Source of the DNA: Clostridia bacterium
GTDB taxonomy: Bacteria > Bacillota > Clostridia > Christensenellales > Borkfalkiaceae
Assembly: GCA_900771345.1 (NCBI GenBank)
Contig: CAAGNQ010000035.1
Location: 1-34,474, forward strand
DNA length: 34,474 bases
Reading direction: 5' to 3'
Below the pieces are notes generated by a model. It saw only the letters and a program-made list of their open reading frames with translations, made no database searches and was not told where the DNA came from. The position numbers were made by a program, and so were the translations under genes. Positions 21,065 through 28,407 of the stretch are shown here, piece by piece. Numbering within the stretch: position 1 is the first letter of the stretch; every line of letters starts with the position of its first letter.

Positions 21065-23434
21065 ATGTTTCAAGTAAGAAAAAGAGATGGAAAACTAGTT
21101 GAATTTGATATGTCGAAGATAACCACGGCATTATCAAAGGCATTCAACGCTAAGGGGATAGATTACACTGCTGATATTTTAAATATGTTAGCACTTCGTG
21201 TTTCTGCTGATTTTTCCAAAAAGATTAAAGATAACGTTATAAACGTTGAAGATATTCAAGATAGTGCCGAAGTAGTATTAATTCAGGCTGGCTACGTTGA
21301 CATTGCTAAAAGTTACATTTTATACCGTAAACAAAGGGAAAAAGTTCGTAACATTAAGAGCACACTCGTTGACTATAAAAAGGTTATTGACGATTATCTA
21401 AAGGTTGCAGACTGGCGTGTTAAGGAAAACTCTACCGTAACCTATTCGGTTGGTGGACTTATTCTATCGAACAGTGGTGCAGTTACGGCAAACTACTGGT
21501 TATCAGAGGTTTATGATGATGAAATTGGCGAGGCACACAGAAATGCCGATATTCATATTCACGACCTTTCAATGTTAACGGGCTACTGTGCAGGATGGTC
21601 GCTTCGTCAACTAATAAAAGAGGGATTAGGTGGCGTACCTGGAAAAATTACCTCGTCACCTGCAGGGCATTTGTCAACACTTTGTAATCAAATGGTAAAC
21701 TTTTTGGGAATTATGCAAAATGAATGGGCAGGCGCACAGGCTTTCTCTTCTTTTGACACCTATCTTGCTCCATTCGTTAAGGTTGATAAACTCACCTATA
21801 AGGAAGTTAAGCAATGCATTCAGTCGTTTATCTACGGCGTAAACACTCCGTCAAGATGGGGTACACAATCTCCGTTTACAAATATTACTCTTGACTGGGT
21901 AGTTCCAAACGACCTTGCAGAAATGAACGCAATCGTTGGTGGCAAGGAAATGGACTTTAAGTATAAAGACTGCGTTGAAGAAATGAGAATGGTAAACAAG
22001 GCGTTTATCGAAATCATGATTGAGGGTGACGCTAACGGCAGAGGATTCCAATATCCTATCCCAACCTACTCAATAACTAGGGATTTTGACTGGTCGGAAA
22101 CAGAGAATAACAAACTCTTGTTTGAAATGACGGCAAAATACGGCACACCGTACTTTTCTAACTATATAAATAGTGATATGGAGCCAAGTGACGTTCGTTC
22201 AATGTGCTGTAGATTAAGACTTGACTTAAGAGAATTGCGTAAAAAATCAGGAGGATTTTTCGGTAGTGGTGAAAGCACGGGTTCTATCGGTGTTGTAACG
22301 ATTAATATGCCTAGAATTGCTTACCTTGCTAACACAGAGGAAGAATTCTATGAAAGATTGAAGAAGATGATGGATATTTCTGCCCGTTCGCTAAAGGTTA
22401 AGAGAGATACTGTTACAAAACTTTTAGATGCAGGACTTTATCCATACACCAAGAGATATTTGGGCACGTTTAATAACCACTTCTCTACAATCGGACTCGT
22501 TGGTATGAACGAGGCTTGCCTAAACGCAAAGTGGATTAAGAAAGATTTAACGAATGCTGAGGCTCAAAAATTCACTAAAGACGTTCTCAACTTTATGAGG
22601 AACAAACTCTCTGATTATCAAGAACTTTACGGTGACCTTTATAACCTAGAGGCAACCCCAGCAGAGTCAACTTCGTTCAGGCTTGCAAAACACGACAAGA
22701 AGAGATACCCTGAAATTATCACGGCATCTGACAATGATAATACACCGTACTATACTAACAGCTCGCACTTGCCTGTAGGATTTACCGAAGATATTTTCTC
22801 GGCTCTTGATATTCAAGACGAACTTCAAACCCTTTACACTTCAGGAACGGTATTCCACGCCTTTTTAGGTCAAAAACTTCCTGACTGGAAGTCGGCTGCT
22901 AATCTTATTAGAAAGATTGCAGAAAACTATAGGCTTCCATACTACACAATGAGCCCAACGTACTCTGTTTGTGCTGACCATGGCTACATTGCTGGTGAAG
23001 TTTACGAATGCCCTACTTGTGGAAACAAAACTGAGGTTTATAGCCGTATTACCGGTTACTATCGTCCTATCCAAAACTGGAATGACGGTAAGAGAAAGGA
23101 ATTTGAAGATAGAAAGGTTTATAATATCGAAAATTCTAACCTTAAAGAGAGAGAGGTTAAATCTTGCGAATGTAAGCAAGAGACCACTGCTACTTTAGAA
23201 ATAAACGGGCCTGTTCTGTTTACGAGAAACGGTTGCCCTAACTGCAAAACGAGCAAGATGATGCTTGATAAGGCAGGGGTTAAATACACGGTTATCAATG
23301 CAGAAGAGGAAAAAGAACTAACAATGAAGATGGGCGTAAAGAAAGCACCTACCCTTCTCGTTCCTAACGGAAACGGTTATGATGCTTATGATAACGCGAG
23401 CGAAATTAGAAAGTTTATAGAGAGTAAAAACTAA
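21065..23434 (+). CDS. nrdD: Class III ribonucleotide reductase with fused glutaredoxin-like domain
   Basis: Oxygen-sensitive glycyl radical enzyme reducing ribonucleoside triphosphates to deoxynucleotides. The 789-residue protein has an N-terminal ATP-cone (about 1-90; VRKRDGKLVEFDMSKI), the catalytic barrel (WGTQSPFTNITLDW, MCCRLRLDL, GSIGVVTINMPRIAYLA), zinc-site cysteines (CPTCG) and the radical glycine in RITGYYRP (about 660-667). After it, residues about 710-789 form a glutaredoxin/thioredoxin-like domain with NGCPNCKTS (CPNC redox pair). This suggests the NrdD2 type, which takes electrons from glutaredoxin or thioredoxin instead of formate. The trxB gene overlaps the stop by one base. 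The activase gene nrdG is not in the window. Confidence 0.95.
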   Translation: MFQVRKRDGKLVEFDMSKITTALSKAFNAKGIDYTADILNMLALRVSADFSKKIKDNVINVEDIQDSAEVVLIQAGYVDIAKSYILYRKQREKVRNIKSTLVDYKKVIDDYLKVADWRVKENSTVTYSVGGLILSNSGAVTANYWLSEVYDDEIGEAHRNADIHIHDLSMLTGYCAGWSLRQLIKEGLGGVPGKITSSPAGHLSTLCNQMVNFLGIMQNEWAGAQAFSSFDTYLAPFVKVDKLTYKEVKQCIQSFIYGVNTPSRWGTQSPFTNITLDWVVPNDLAEMNAIVGGKEMDFKYKDCVEEMRMVNKAFIEIMIEGDANGRGFQYPIPTYSITRDFDWSETENNKLLFEMTAKYGTPYFSNYINSDMEPSDVRSMCCRLRLDLRELRKKSGGFFGSGESTGSIGVVTINMPRIAYLANTEEEFYERLKKMMDISARSLKVKRDTVTKLLDAGLYPYTKRYLGTFNNHFSTIGLVGMNEACLNAKWIKKDLTNAEAQKFTKDVLNFMRNKLSDYQELYGDLYNLEATPAESTSFRLAKHDKKRYPEIITASDNDNTPYYTNSSHLPVGFTEDIFSALDIQDELQTLYTSGTVFHAFLGQKLPDWKSAANLIRKIAENYRLPYYTMSPTYSVCADHGYIAGEVYECPTCGNKTEVYSRITGYYRPIQNWNDGKRKEFEDRKVYNIENSNLKEREVKSCECKQETTATLEINGPVLFTRNGCPNCKTSKMMLDKAGVKYTVINAEEEKELTMKMGVKKAPTLLVPNGNGYDAYDNASEIRKFIESKN

Positions 23435-24351
23435 TGTATGACGTTATAGTTATAGGCGCTGGCGCAGCAGGGATGACCTCTGCGCTATACGCTTTAAGAA
23501 ATGGAAAAACAGTTTTGGTTTTGGAAAGCGAAAGTTTGGGTGGGCAGATCGCCACCTCTCCAAGACTAGAAAATTACCCTTCAATTAAGGAGATTAGTGG
23601 CGAGCAGTTTGCTGATAACCTTTTTGAGCAAATTACCCATCACGGTGCTGAACTAGAGATTGAAAAGGTTGTGGGTATTGAAAAGTTAGAGGATAAAACT
23701 TTTAGGGTTAAAACCGAGTATAACGAGTATAGTGCAAAATCGGTTATTATCGCCTCAGGTGTTAAGCATAAGCATCTTCGCACCAAATCTAATCGTGACG
23801 ATTTGGTTGGAAGAGGGGTTTACTATTGCGCGCTCTGTGACGGACCGTTTTATAAAGGTCAAGAGGTCGCAATTATAGGTGATGCTAACACGGCTTTGCA
23901 GTACAGTTTATTGCTTGCAAGTTATTGTAAAAAGGTTTACGTTTATACTCTTTTCGATAAATTCTTTGGCGATAAAAGTTTGGTTAAGGCTCTTCACTCA
24001 AAAGATAATATCGAGTGGCGCCCTAATACCAGTGTAACCGATTTTATAGGCGAAGATAAACTTGAGGCTATTGAGTATAAAGACGGGGATGGGAATATTA
24101 AAACGCACGAACTTCCGGCTGTTTTCGTGGCAATCGGTCAAGTTCCTGACAATAAAGTTTTCGCAAACCTCGTTGACCTTGACCAAATGGGCTATATTAT
24201 AGCAGACGAAACTTGCAAAACTAAAACCGAAGGCTTATTCGTTGCTGGGGATTGCAGGACCAAGGCTGTAAGGCAGGTATCAACTGCTATCGGGGACGGC
24301 GCTATTGCAGCAACTAACGCAAGCGTGTATTTGGAAAGTTTAGAAAATTAA
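23434..24351 (+). CDS. trxB: Thioredoxin reductase-like flavoprotein
   Basis: NAD(P)H-dependent flavoprotein disulfide reductase, 305 residues. The FAD loop is VIGAGAAGMTSALYA (6-20), the redox pair is CALCDGPFYKG, the second Rossmann loop is VAIIGDANTALQYSLLLA, and the FAD C-terminal motif is GLFVAGDCRTKAVRQVSTAIGDG. The second Rossmann motif has GDANTA where the usual enzyme has GGGDSA, which could change cofactor preference. The ATG overlaps the nrdD stop (TAATG). The likely job is to feed electrons to the glutaredoxin-like domain fused to NrdD. Confidence 0.93.
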   Translation: MYDVIVIGAGAAGMTSALYALRNGKTVLVLESESLGGQIATSPRLENYPSIKEISGEQFADNLFEQITHHGAELEIEKVVGIEKLEDKTFRVKTEYNEYSAKSVIIASGVKHKHLRTKSNRDDLVGRGVYYCALCDGPFYKGQEVAIIGDANTALQYSLLLASYCKKVYVYTLFDKFFGDKSLVKALHSKDNIEWRPNTSVTDFIGEDKLEAIEYKDGDGNIKTHELPAVFVAIGQVPDNKVFANLVDLDQMGYIIADETCKTKTEGLFVAGDCRTKAVRQVSTAIGDGAIAATNASVYLESLEN

Positions 24352-24371
24352 AAATTATAAGATATTAAGCA

Positions 24372-24398
24372 AAAAAACATCCGTTCTGGATGTTTTTT
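24372..24398 (+). terminator. Terminator of nrdD-trxB
   Basis: AAAAAACATCC and GGATGTTTTTT, an 11-bp stem with a 5-nt loop. It is symmetric enough to serve the convergent mazF-like gene too. Confidence 0.85.
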
Positions 24399-24428
24399 GC
24401 TTTAAAAAAGATATGAAGAAAAATGTTT

Positions 24429-24788
24429 TTAATTGGCAAACAACCTGGCGTTAAATCCTAAACTTATAAGTAACGCCGTGTTGACCTTATTCATTGTTGA
24501 AAGGGGGAGTTCTCCTATCTTTTCTTTCAAACGCCTTTTATCGAGCGTGCGAATTTGTTCTAAAAGTATTACAGAATCTTTAACAAGTCCGAATTCATTG
24601 GCGTTAAGTTCTATATGTGTTGGAAGTTTTGCCTTGTTTATTTGGCTAGTTATTGCTGCAGCGATAATGGTCGGGCTATATTTATTTCCCGTATCGTTTT
24701 GGACTATTAAAATAGGTCTTACGCCTCCCTGTTCACTTCCTATAACAGGGCTTAAATCGGCGTAATACAATTCTCCTCGTTTTATCAT
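24429..24788 (-). CDS. MazF/PemK-family endoribonuclease
   Basis: A 119-residue toxin-type mRNA interferase of the EndoA/NdoA branch. The N-terminus MIKRGELYYADLSPVIGSEQ followed by GGVRPILIVQND contains the family loop and catalytic region. TIIAAAITSQ, LPTHIEL and VILLEQIRTLDKRRL match the Bacillus-type EndoA. The start at 24788 follows GGAGA by a few bases; the extra 11 residues upstream do not belong to the family. No antitoxin gene is present immediately upstream, whereas Bacillus EndoA is preceded by its antitoxin. Whether it is a solitary toxin or has a distant antitoxin cannot be seen here. Confidence 0.92.
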   Translation of the reverse strand: MIKRGELYYADLSPVIGSEQGGVRPILIVQNDTGNKYSPTIIAAAITSQINKAKLPTHIELNANEFGLVKDSVILLEQIRTLDKRRLKEKIGELPLSTMNKVNTALLISLGFNARLFAN

Positions 24789-25010
24789 AACATCTCCAAG
24801 TCGTAGCAAGTAATCTTCCATTATCAGTCTATGTATTTTCTAGTTAAAAGGTTACTTGCTAGTGTCTAGATTTTGTCCACTTTGCAGATATTTTATACTT
24901 TAAAATTTATCTTTCAAGATCAATATGACAAAGATTTTAATTGCAACATAAAAACATTTTCTTTTAGGAAAGAATATTTAATGCAAAATAAAAATAGAGG
25001 TTAAATTTTG

Positions 25011-25039
25011 TTGAATTTTTTTTGAGTATGTGATAAAAT
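25011..25039 (+). promoter_or_regulatory. Promoter of the tRNA-Arg(CCT) locus
   Basis: TTGAAT (25011-25016) and TAAAAT (25034-25039) with a 17-nt spacer. The stretch between the mazF-like gene and this promoter (24822-25010) holds no gene I can support. Confidence 0.6.
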
Positions 25040-25080
25040 CTATGCGTATGAAATAAGTTAATGCAAATAAGAAATGATTT

Positions 25081-25170
25081 GCTTCCGTAGTTAAATGGAT
25101 AAGTCGAGGCAAGCTCGACGGCGTTCGCGTATTACATACGCTCGGCTAAACATTGTTCTATCCATTTAAC
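25081..25170 (+). pseudogene. Truncated, folded-back tRNA-Arg 5' fragment, copy 1
   Basis: GCTTCCGTAGTTAAATGGAT is the 5' acceptor and D-arm of a tRNA-Arg(CCT)-like gene. It breaks into a GC-rich insert (GTCGAG/CTCGAC hairpin, 25103-25119), then returns with TATCCATTTAAC (25159-25170), the exact reverse complement of GTTAAATGGATA (25090-25101). It cannot form a tRNA. Confidence 0.65.
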
Positions 25171-25193
25171 AATTAAATTAAAATCTAATTTTT

Positions 25194-25248
25194 GCTTCCG
25201 TAGTTAAATGGATATAACAGTCCCCTCCTAAGGAAACACGCTATCCAT
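25194..25248 (+). pseudogene. Truncated tRNA-Arg(CCT) fragment, copy 2
   Basis: The same 20-base 5' end as copy 1, continuing further through the D-arm and the anticodon loop CCTCCTAAG. It then fails to make the T-arm and ends with TATCCAT (25242-25248), complementary to ATGGATA (25208-25214). No acceptor 3' strand follows. Confidence 0.65.
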
Positions 25249-25370
25249 AGTTTTTGTTAAAACTGTTGTGTAATATATGTAATATGCGTTTTATAGACAA
25301 TTTTAAGGCTTTTTGAGGCTATTAAAAAACATCCGGAATTAATTCGGAATTATTTTTGAAAAAAATTCTT

Positions 25371-25445
25371 GTGCTCATAGTTTAACGGATAAAACGGTGG
25401 CCTCCTAAGCCATTGCTCTGGGTTCGATTCCCGGTGGGCACGCCA
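25371..25445 (+). tRNA. tRNA-Arg (anticodon CCT)
   Basis: A 75-nt cloverleaf. The acceptor GTGCTCA pairs with TGGGCAC (one T-G), the anticodon stem GTGGC/GCCAT-type carries loop CTCCTAA (anticodon CCT), the T-loop is TTCGATT, discriminator G, CCA encoded. Its sequence differs clearly from the two truncated copies upstream, so it is not their direct source. Confidence 0.93.
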
Positions 25446-25482
25446 AAAACACCTAGTTTTGAAAAAAATGTGGTGTTTTTTT
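25445..25482 (+). terminator. Terminator of tRNA-Arg(CCT)
   Basis: AAAAACACC (25445-25453) pairs with GGTGTTTTT (25472-25480), followed by more T. It begins at the last base of the tRNA CCA. Confidence 0.75.
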
Positions 25483-25632
25483 ATTCCCATCAAACCATTT
25501 TTAGTGATTTTGTTTGTTTGAAAAAATATCTTCAAAAGAATTAAATAAGAATTGAAAATGCGATTATTTTTTGATTAAATTTAGCCTTTTATATAAATAT
25601 AAAAGGTGAATAGTTGAATAAAGACACATCAC

Positions 25633-25660
25633 AAAAGTACTCATATACGAGTGCTTTTTA
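25633..25660 (+). terminator. Terminator-like hairpin in the gap before the phosphoesterase
   Basis: AAAAGTACTC and GAGTGCTTTT (one T-G wobble) followed by TTATTTTTT. In the 365-nt gap 25446-25810 this, the tRNA terminator and the promoter at 25755 are all I can support. Confidence 0.6.
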
Positions 25661-25754
25661 TTTTTTAATATTTTGCTCAAAACTCATAAAACATACAATA
25701 CTTAACTATACAGTCAAAACGCATAAGATAAAAAGCTACGAGGCTAGATATTAA

Positions 25755-25783
25755 TTGAAGAAAATTTCCTAATACATTATAAT
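25755..25783 (+). promoter_or_regulatory. Promoter of the phosphoesterase gene cluster
   Basis: TTGAAG (25755-25760) and TATAAT (25778-25783), spacer 17 nt; GAGGTG at 25801-25806 precedes the ATG at 25811. Confidence 0.7.
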
Positions 25784-25810
25784 TAAATGGTAGAAAAAAA
25801 GAGGTGACTT

Positions 25811-26311
25811 ATGAAATATTTTATTACAAGTGATGTTCATTCGTATTTCAATGAATTAATGGCATCGCTTAAAGAAAAAGGATTTGAAATAGACAACAAA
25901 GAGCACAAGTTAGTTGTTTGCGGAGATTTGTTTGATAGAGGAGATGGTACAGTGCCTTTATTTAATTTCATTAAAGAACTCTGTGGACAAGATAGACTAA
26001 TTTATGTTAGAGGCAATCATGAAGATTTGCTTTTTGAGTGTGTTGATGAGATAGCTTGTGGAAGAGTGCCAAACCAATATCATTTTAATAATGGTACAGT
26101 AAAAACTATTTGTATGTTTTGCGGTCAATGCGAGTGGATAGTTTATGATGTAGAGTGGAGAGAAAAGATAGTTGAAATCATGTCACCTATTTTAGAGTTT
26201 ATTGATAAAAACACAATTGACTATTTTAAGATTAGAGATTTTATTTTTGTTCATGGTTGGATTCCTTGTGATAGTGATGACCCAAATATTTTCCATGCAA
26301 AAGGAAAATGA
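25811..26311 (+). CDS. Metallophosphoesterase, N-terminal part of a frame-split gene
   Basis: Residues 1-166 of a calcineurin-like serine/threonine phosphatase-type metallophosphoesterase. Metal-binding motifs are SDVHSY (DxH), CGDLFDRG (GDxxDRG) and RGNHE, and the third-histidine motif is FVHGW. The frame stops at TGA 26309 just after HAKGK. The remaining required motif, GHWH, is in the next open frame, shifted by -1 and starting at the overlapping ATG 26308. Homologues of this type carry both parts in one chain. Either an indel has broken the gene, or the halves are made by coupled re-initiation or frameshifting. No classic slippery heptamer is in the right phase. Confidence 0.8.
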   Translation: MKYFITSDVHSYFNELMASLKEKGFEIDNKEHKLVVCGDLFDRGDGTVPLFNFIKELCGQDRLIYVRGNHEDLLFECVDEIACGRVPNQYHFNNGTVKTICMFCGQCEWIVYDVEWREKIVEIMSPILEFIDKNTIDYFKIRDFIFVHGWIPCDSDDPNIFHAKGK

Positions 26312-26607
26312 GGTTTAATCCTAATTGGAACGATTCTACGGTTGAGGATTATAAGTTTAAATGGGTAGAAGCTAGATGGACAAATGGTATGGCGGCGTGG
26401 CTTCAGAATGTTAGGGTTTCGGGAACTACAATTGTATGTGGACATTGGCATTGTAATTGGGGACATGCATATATTCATCAAACGTGTTCTGAATGGGGTG
26501 AAGATGCAATTTTTGAACCGTTTATTGATGAGGGAATAATAGCCATTGATGCTTGTACTGCTCATAGTGGAAAAGTTAATGTAATGGTAATAGAGGAAGA
26601 AAAATGA
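26308..26607 (+). CDS. Metallophosphoesterase, C-terminal part of a frame-split gene
   Basis: A 99-residue continuation of the phosphoesterase beginning MRFNPNW, with WVEARWTNGMAAW and the last metal motif VCGHWH, then EPFIDEGIIAIDACTAHSGKVNVMV, the typical family C-terminus. The start overlaps the upstream stop as ATGA and there is no independent Shine-Dalgarno. Separately it lacks the N-terminal metal ligands and cannot be a full enzyme. Its stop in turn overlaps the next start as ATGA (26604), so the reading order of the cluster is kept. Confidence 0.75.
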   Translation: MRFNPNWNDSTVEDYKFKWVEARWTNGMAAWLQNVRVSGTTIVCGHWHCNWGHAYIHQTCSEWGEDAIFEPFIDEGIIAIDACTAHSGKVNVMVIEEEK

Positions 26608-26939
26608 CAGAAAGTAGAAAGTTGATTTGGAATGTCATTTGTTTTGTTTGTAATTCAAATTATTGTGGTGTGCAAAAATACAACATTTTTGATGATGAAA
26701 CTTTTTGTTCCTGTGTGGATGAAATTTTAGAAAGCGAGACAAACAGAGAAGAGTTTGAAAAAAGGCTTGATTTAGAATGCTTTTATTGCTTTGAATCAAA
26801 AATAGAATGGGAAATATTTATGAAAGATGGAACGTCGTCTTTTGGATATAAAAAAGTGGACGTGTATAATCAGCTTAAATTAAATTGGGGAGTTTTTTGT
26901 GATTATGTATGGAAAAACACAAGAAAGCAATTCAAATAA
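26604..26939 (+). CDS. Unknown protein, paralogue of the gene at 27634
   Basis: A 111-residue soluble protein of no recognised family. It shares a pattern with the protein at 27634: KLIWNV or KMIWNV near the N-terminus, YNIF followed by an aromatic/acidic stretch, FEK.L, a Cys/aromatic-rich centre with E(W/Y)E, and YNQ(L/I)(K/E)LNW..F..YV at the end. It is rich in Cys and Trp. The start overlaps the phosphoesterase stop, and GGAAG-like bases provide the ribosome site. The two paralogues flank a third unknown gene, which suggests one functional unit with a duplicated component. Confidence 0.7.
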   Translation: MTESRKLIWNVICFVCNSNYCGVQKYNIFDDETFCSCVDEILESETNREEFEKRLDLECFYCFESKIEWEIFMKDGTSSFGYKKVDVYNQLKLNWGVFCDYVWKNTRKQFK

Positions 26940-26952
26940 AGGAGAAAAGGTA

Positions 26953-27591
26953 ATGGAATTTTATGAGTTTTGTTTAGATAATGCAGCGGCGCCAAGCTGT
27001 ACATCGGGTTGTAAGTTTTATTATGGAACAAAAGAAAACTTTCAACTTGTTTTAGATAATATAGAAAATGTTTTATGTAATGGCGCAGAAAAAAGCATGC
27101 AATATCTTAGAGACGTTTTTGATGAGTTTTGTAAAGGGAACAAAGAAGTTGAAAATATTGCAGGTTTTACAAAAGTTAGATTTGCAAAAGCAGTAACGGT
27201 TTTAGAAAGTAAGAAGTTTGTTACAGGTCCAATAGATTTTACATACATTAATCCTTATCAATGGGATTACCATATAAGAGCAAAGAAAACAGAGAGTCAT
27301 ATATTGCTTATAAAAAAAGGAAGAAAATATTGTATTGTGCATCGAACTGTTATATCGAATCTAGAATATGAAGTTTATTTTGGTGAGAGTGGATGGGCAA
27401 CGCCAATTATGTGTTTAGGTTTTCCGGGCATGATGTTAGTAAATGGAACCAAAGAGAGTAACACTAGAGAGACATTATTGTATTTGCCTGAAAAAGAGTT
27501 TGATTCAAAAGATGAAGCGGAAGAATATTTTTTAACTTTAAAATCCTTGGATTACACTTTGTTTATGCAAGAGATATTTGCTGATGGTTAA
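26953..27591 (+). CDS. Unknown 212-aa protein
   Basis: Unrecognised soluble protein. GGAGAAAAGG lies just before ATG 26953, and the frame further upstream overlaps the previous gene and is rejected. Visible features are an N-terminal Cys pair in APSCTSGCKFYYG, a central ILLIKKGRKYCIVHRT strand pair, and a tail with DEAEEYFLTLKSLDYTLFM. No catalytic motif or membrane segment stands out. It sits between two paralogous unknown genes behind the split phosphoesterase, in an AT-rich accessory setting. Confidence 0.65.
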   Translation: MEFYEFCLDNAAAPSCTSGCKFYYGTKENFQLVLDNIENVLCNGAEKSMQYLRDVFDEFCKGNKEVENIAGFTKVRFAKAVTVLESKKFVTGPIDFTYINPYQWDYHIRAKKTESHILLIKKGRKYCIVHRTVISNLEYEVYFGESGWATPIMCLGFPGMMLVNGTKESNTRETLLYLPEKEFDSKDEAEEYFLTLKSLDYTLFMQEIFADG

Positions 27592-27633
27592 AGCCTTCAT
27601 GAGAATAAAGAACAAATTTAATCAGGTGGACAG

Positions 27634-28044
27634 ATGAAAAAGCATGAGAAATTAAAAATGATTTGGAATGTATATCGTGAAGATTATAATCAAAAAATAA
27701 TTATATATAACATTTTTGAGCATTATCATTTTAATAAAGACGTAAAAGAGATAATGAATAAAAAATTGCAGAAAATTGAATTTGAAAAAGAGCTGAGACA
27801 GATTTGCAAATATTATTTTTGGGGTAGAACTGAGTATGAAATGCTCATATCATCTTGTTTGCCGTGTGTGCCAAAAGATAAAATGAATAAAATGATTGAT
27901 GAGTGGGAGCAATATCATAGAAAGAACGGTCATTTCCCATACAATATAAATGTTGAAATAGAATGTGCTATAAAAATAAATATTTATAATCAAATAGAGT
28001 TAAATTGGGATTCCTTTGTAGAATATGTGTTTTCAAAAATATAG
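27634..28044 (+). CDS. Unknown protein, paralogue of the gene at 26604
   Basis: A 136-residue soluble protein. It begins MKKHEKLKMIWNVYREDYNQ and ends YNQIELNWDSFVEYVFSKI, matching the 111-aa protein at 26604 in the same positions, with a 25-residue longer centre (CLPCVPKDKMNK and EWEQYHRKNGHFPYN). AGGTGG precedes the ATG. From memory such IWNVYREDFN proteins occur in phages and mobile elements of gut Firmicutes without known function. It is the last gene of the cluster that starts at 25811. Confidence 0.7.
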   Translation: MKKHEKLKMIWNVYREDYNQKIIIYNIFEHYHFNKDVKEIMNKKLQKIEFEKELRQICKYYFWGRTEYEMLISSCLPCVPKDKMNKMIDEWEQYHRKNGHFPYNINVEIECAIKINIYNQIELNWDSFVEYVFSKI

Positions 28045-28085
28045 GTTTTAGATAAAGCAATTTTTTATACTTCAGTCATTTCGCA

Positions 28086-28114
28086 TTGACTTTTTATTTT
28101 CGATTGGGTATAAT
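28086..28114 (+). promoter_or_regulatory. Strong promoter of the structured RNA
   Basis: TTGACT (28086-28091) and TATAAT (28109-28114) with a 17-nt spacer. The predicted start near 28121 falls on the first base of the long closing stem of the RNA. Confidence 0.8.
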
Positions 28115-28120
28115 ATATAT

Positions 28121-28316
28121 GCTACAACCTAAGTCCTTAAATTTTAAGGCAAATTCTAAAATGCATACGACTAACCGAAACGGGTATAATTCTTGGTAGA
28201 ATTATGCCTCTATCGTCTTACAAATTCCGTTGAGGTAAATGTATGCAAAAGGTTGTAGCAAACTTGCGAGAGATGGTGTATTCTGCGGTGCCGTTCTCGT
28301 GAGAGGGCGGCATTCT
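28121..28316 (+). ncRNA. Candidate structured RNA, unknown class
   Basis: GCTACAACCT (28121-28130) pairs perfectly with AGGTTGTAGC (28250-28259), closing a branched fold. Inside are TGCATAC (28162-28168) with GTATGCA (28241-28247), a hairpin CCTTAAA/TTTAAGG (28135-28149), and a 10-bp hairpin GGTATAATTC/GAATTATGCC (28183-28208). After the closed domain comes a GC-rich hairpin TGCCGTTCTC/GAGGGCGGCA (28289-28312; two G-U pairs) capped by GTGA. No significant open frame uses this DNA. I could not match it to 6S, RNase P, SRP, T-box, TPP, ZTP or other classes I know. It may be a free small RNA or the leader of the SLOG gene. Confidence 0.65.
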
Positions 28317-28346
28317 TAATTTTGCGCATGTGAACTAAATAAATTG

Positions 28347-28392
28347 ATAAGCCGTCAAAAACACAAAACTGTTTTTAATGGCTTATTTTATT
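28347..28392 (+). terminator. Terminator or attenuator between the structured RNA and the SLOG gene
   Basis: A 16-bp stem with one mismatch (ATAAGCC...GGCTTAT outside, AAAAAC...GTTTTT inside) followed by TTTATTT. It ends only a few bases before the SLOG Shine-Dalgarno (AGGAG, 28396-28400). RNA synthesis from 28121 must pass it to reach the gene. Confidence 0.7.
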
Positions 28393-28407
28393 TATAGGAG
28401 ATTTGGC

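Noticed and set aside
25194..25270. A functional tRNA-Arg(CCT) with an odd T-arm
   Set aside because: The D-arm and anticodon loop are present, but no T-loop (TTCRANT) or complementary acceptor strand follows.
28121..28259. Retron msr-msd RNA (ends are complementary)
   Set aside because: No reverse transcriptase gene is nearby, and the multi-stem fold differs from a retron msd hairpin.
28250..28390. T-box or TPP-like leader before the SLOG gene
   Set aside because: The GC-rich hairpin lacks the T-box bulge sequence and no TPP core motifs are present; the downstream gene is not a typical target.
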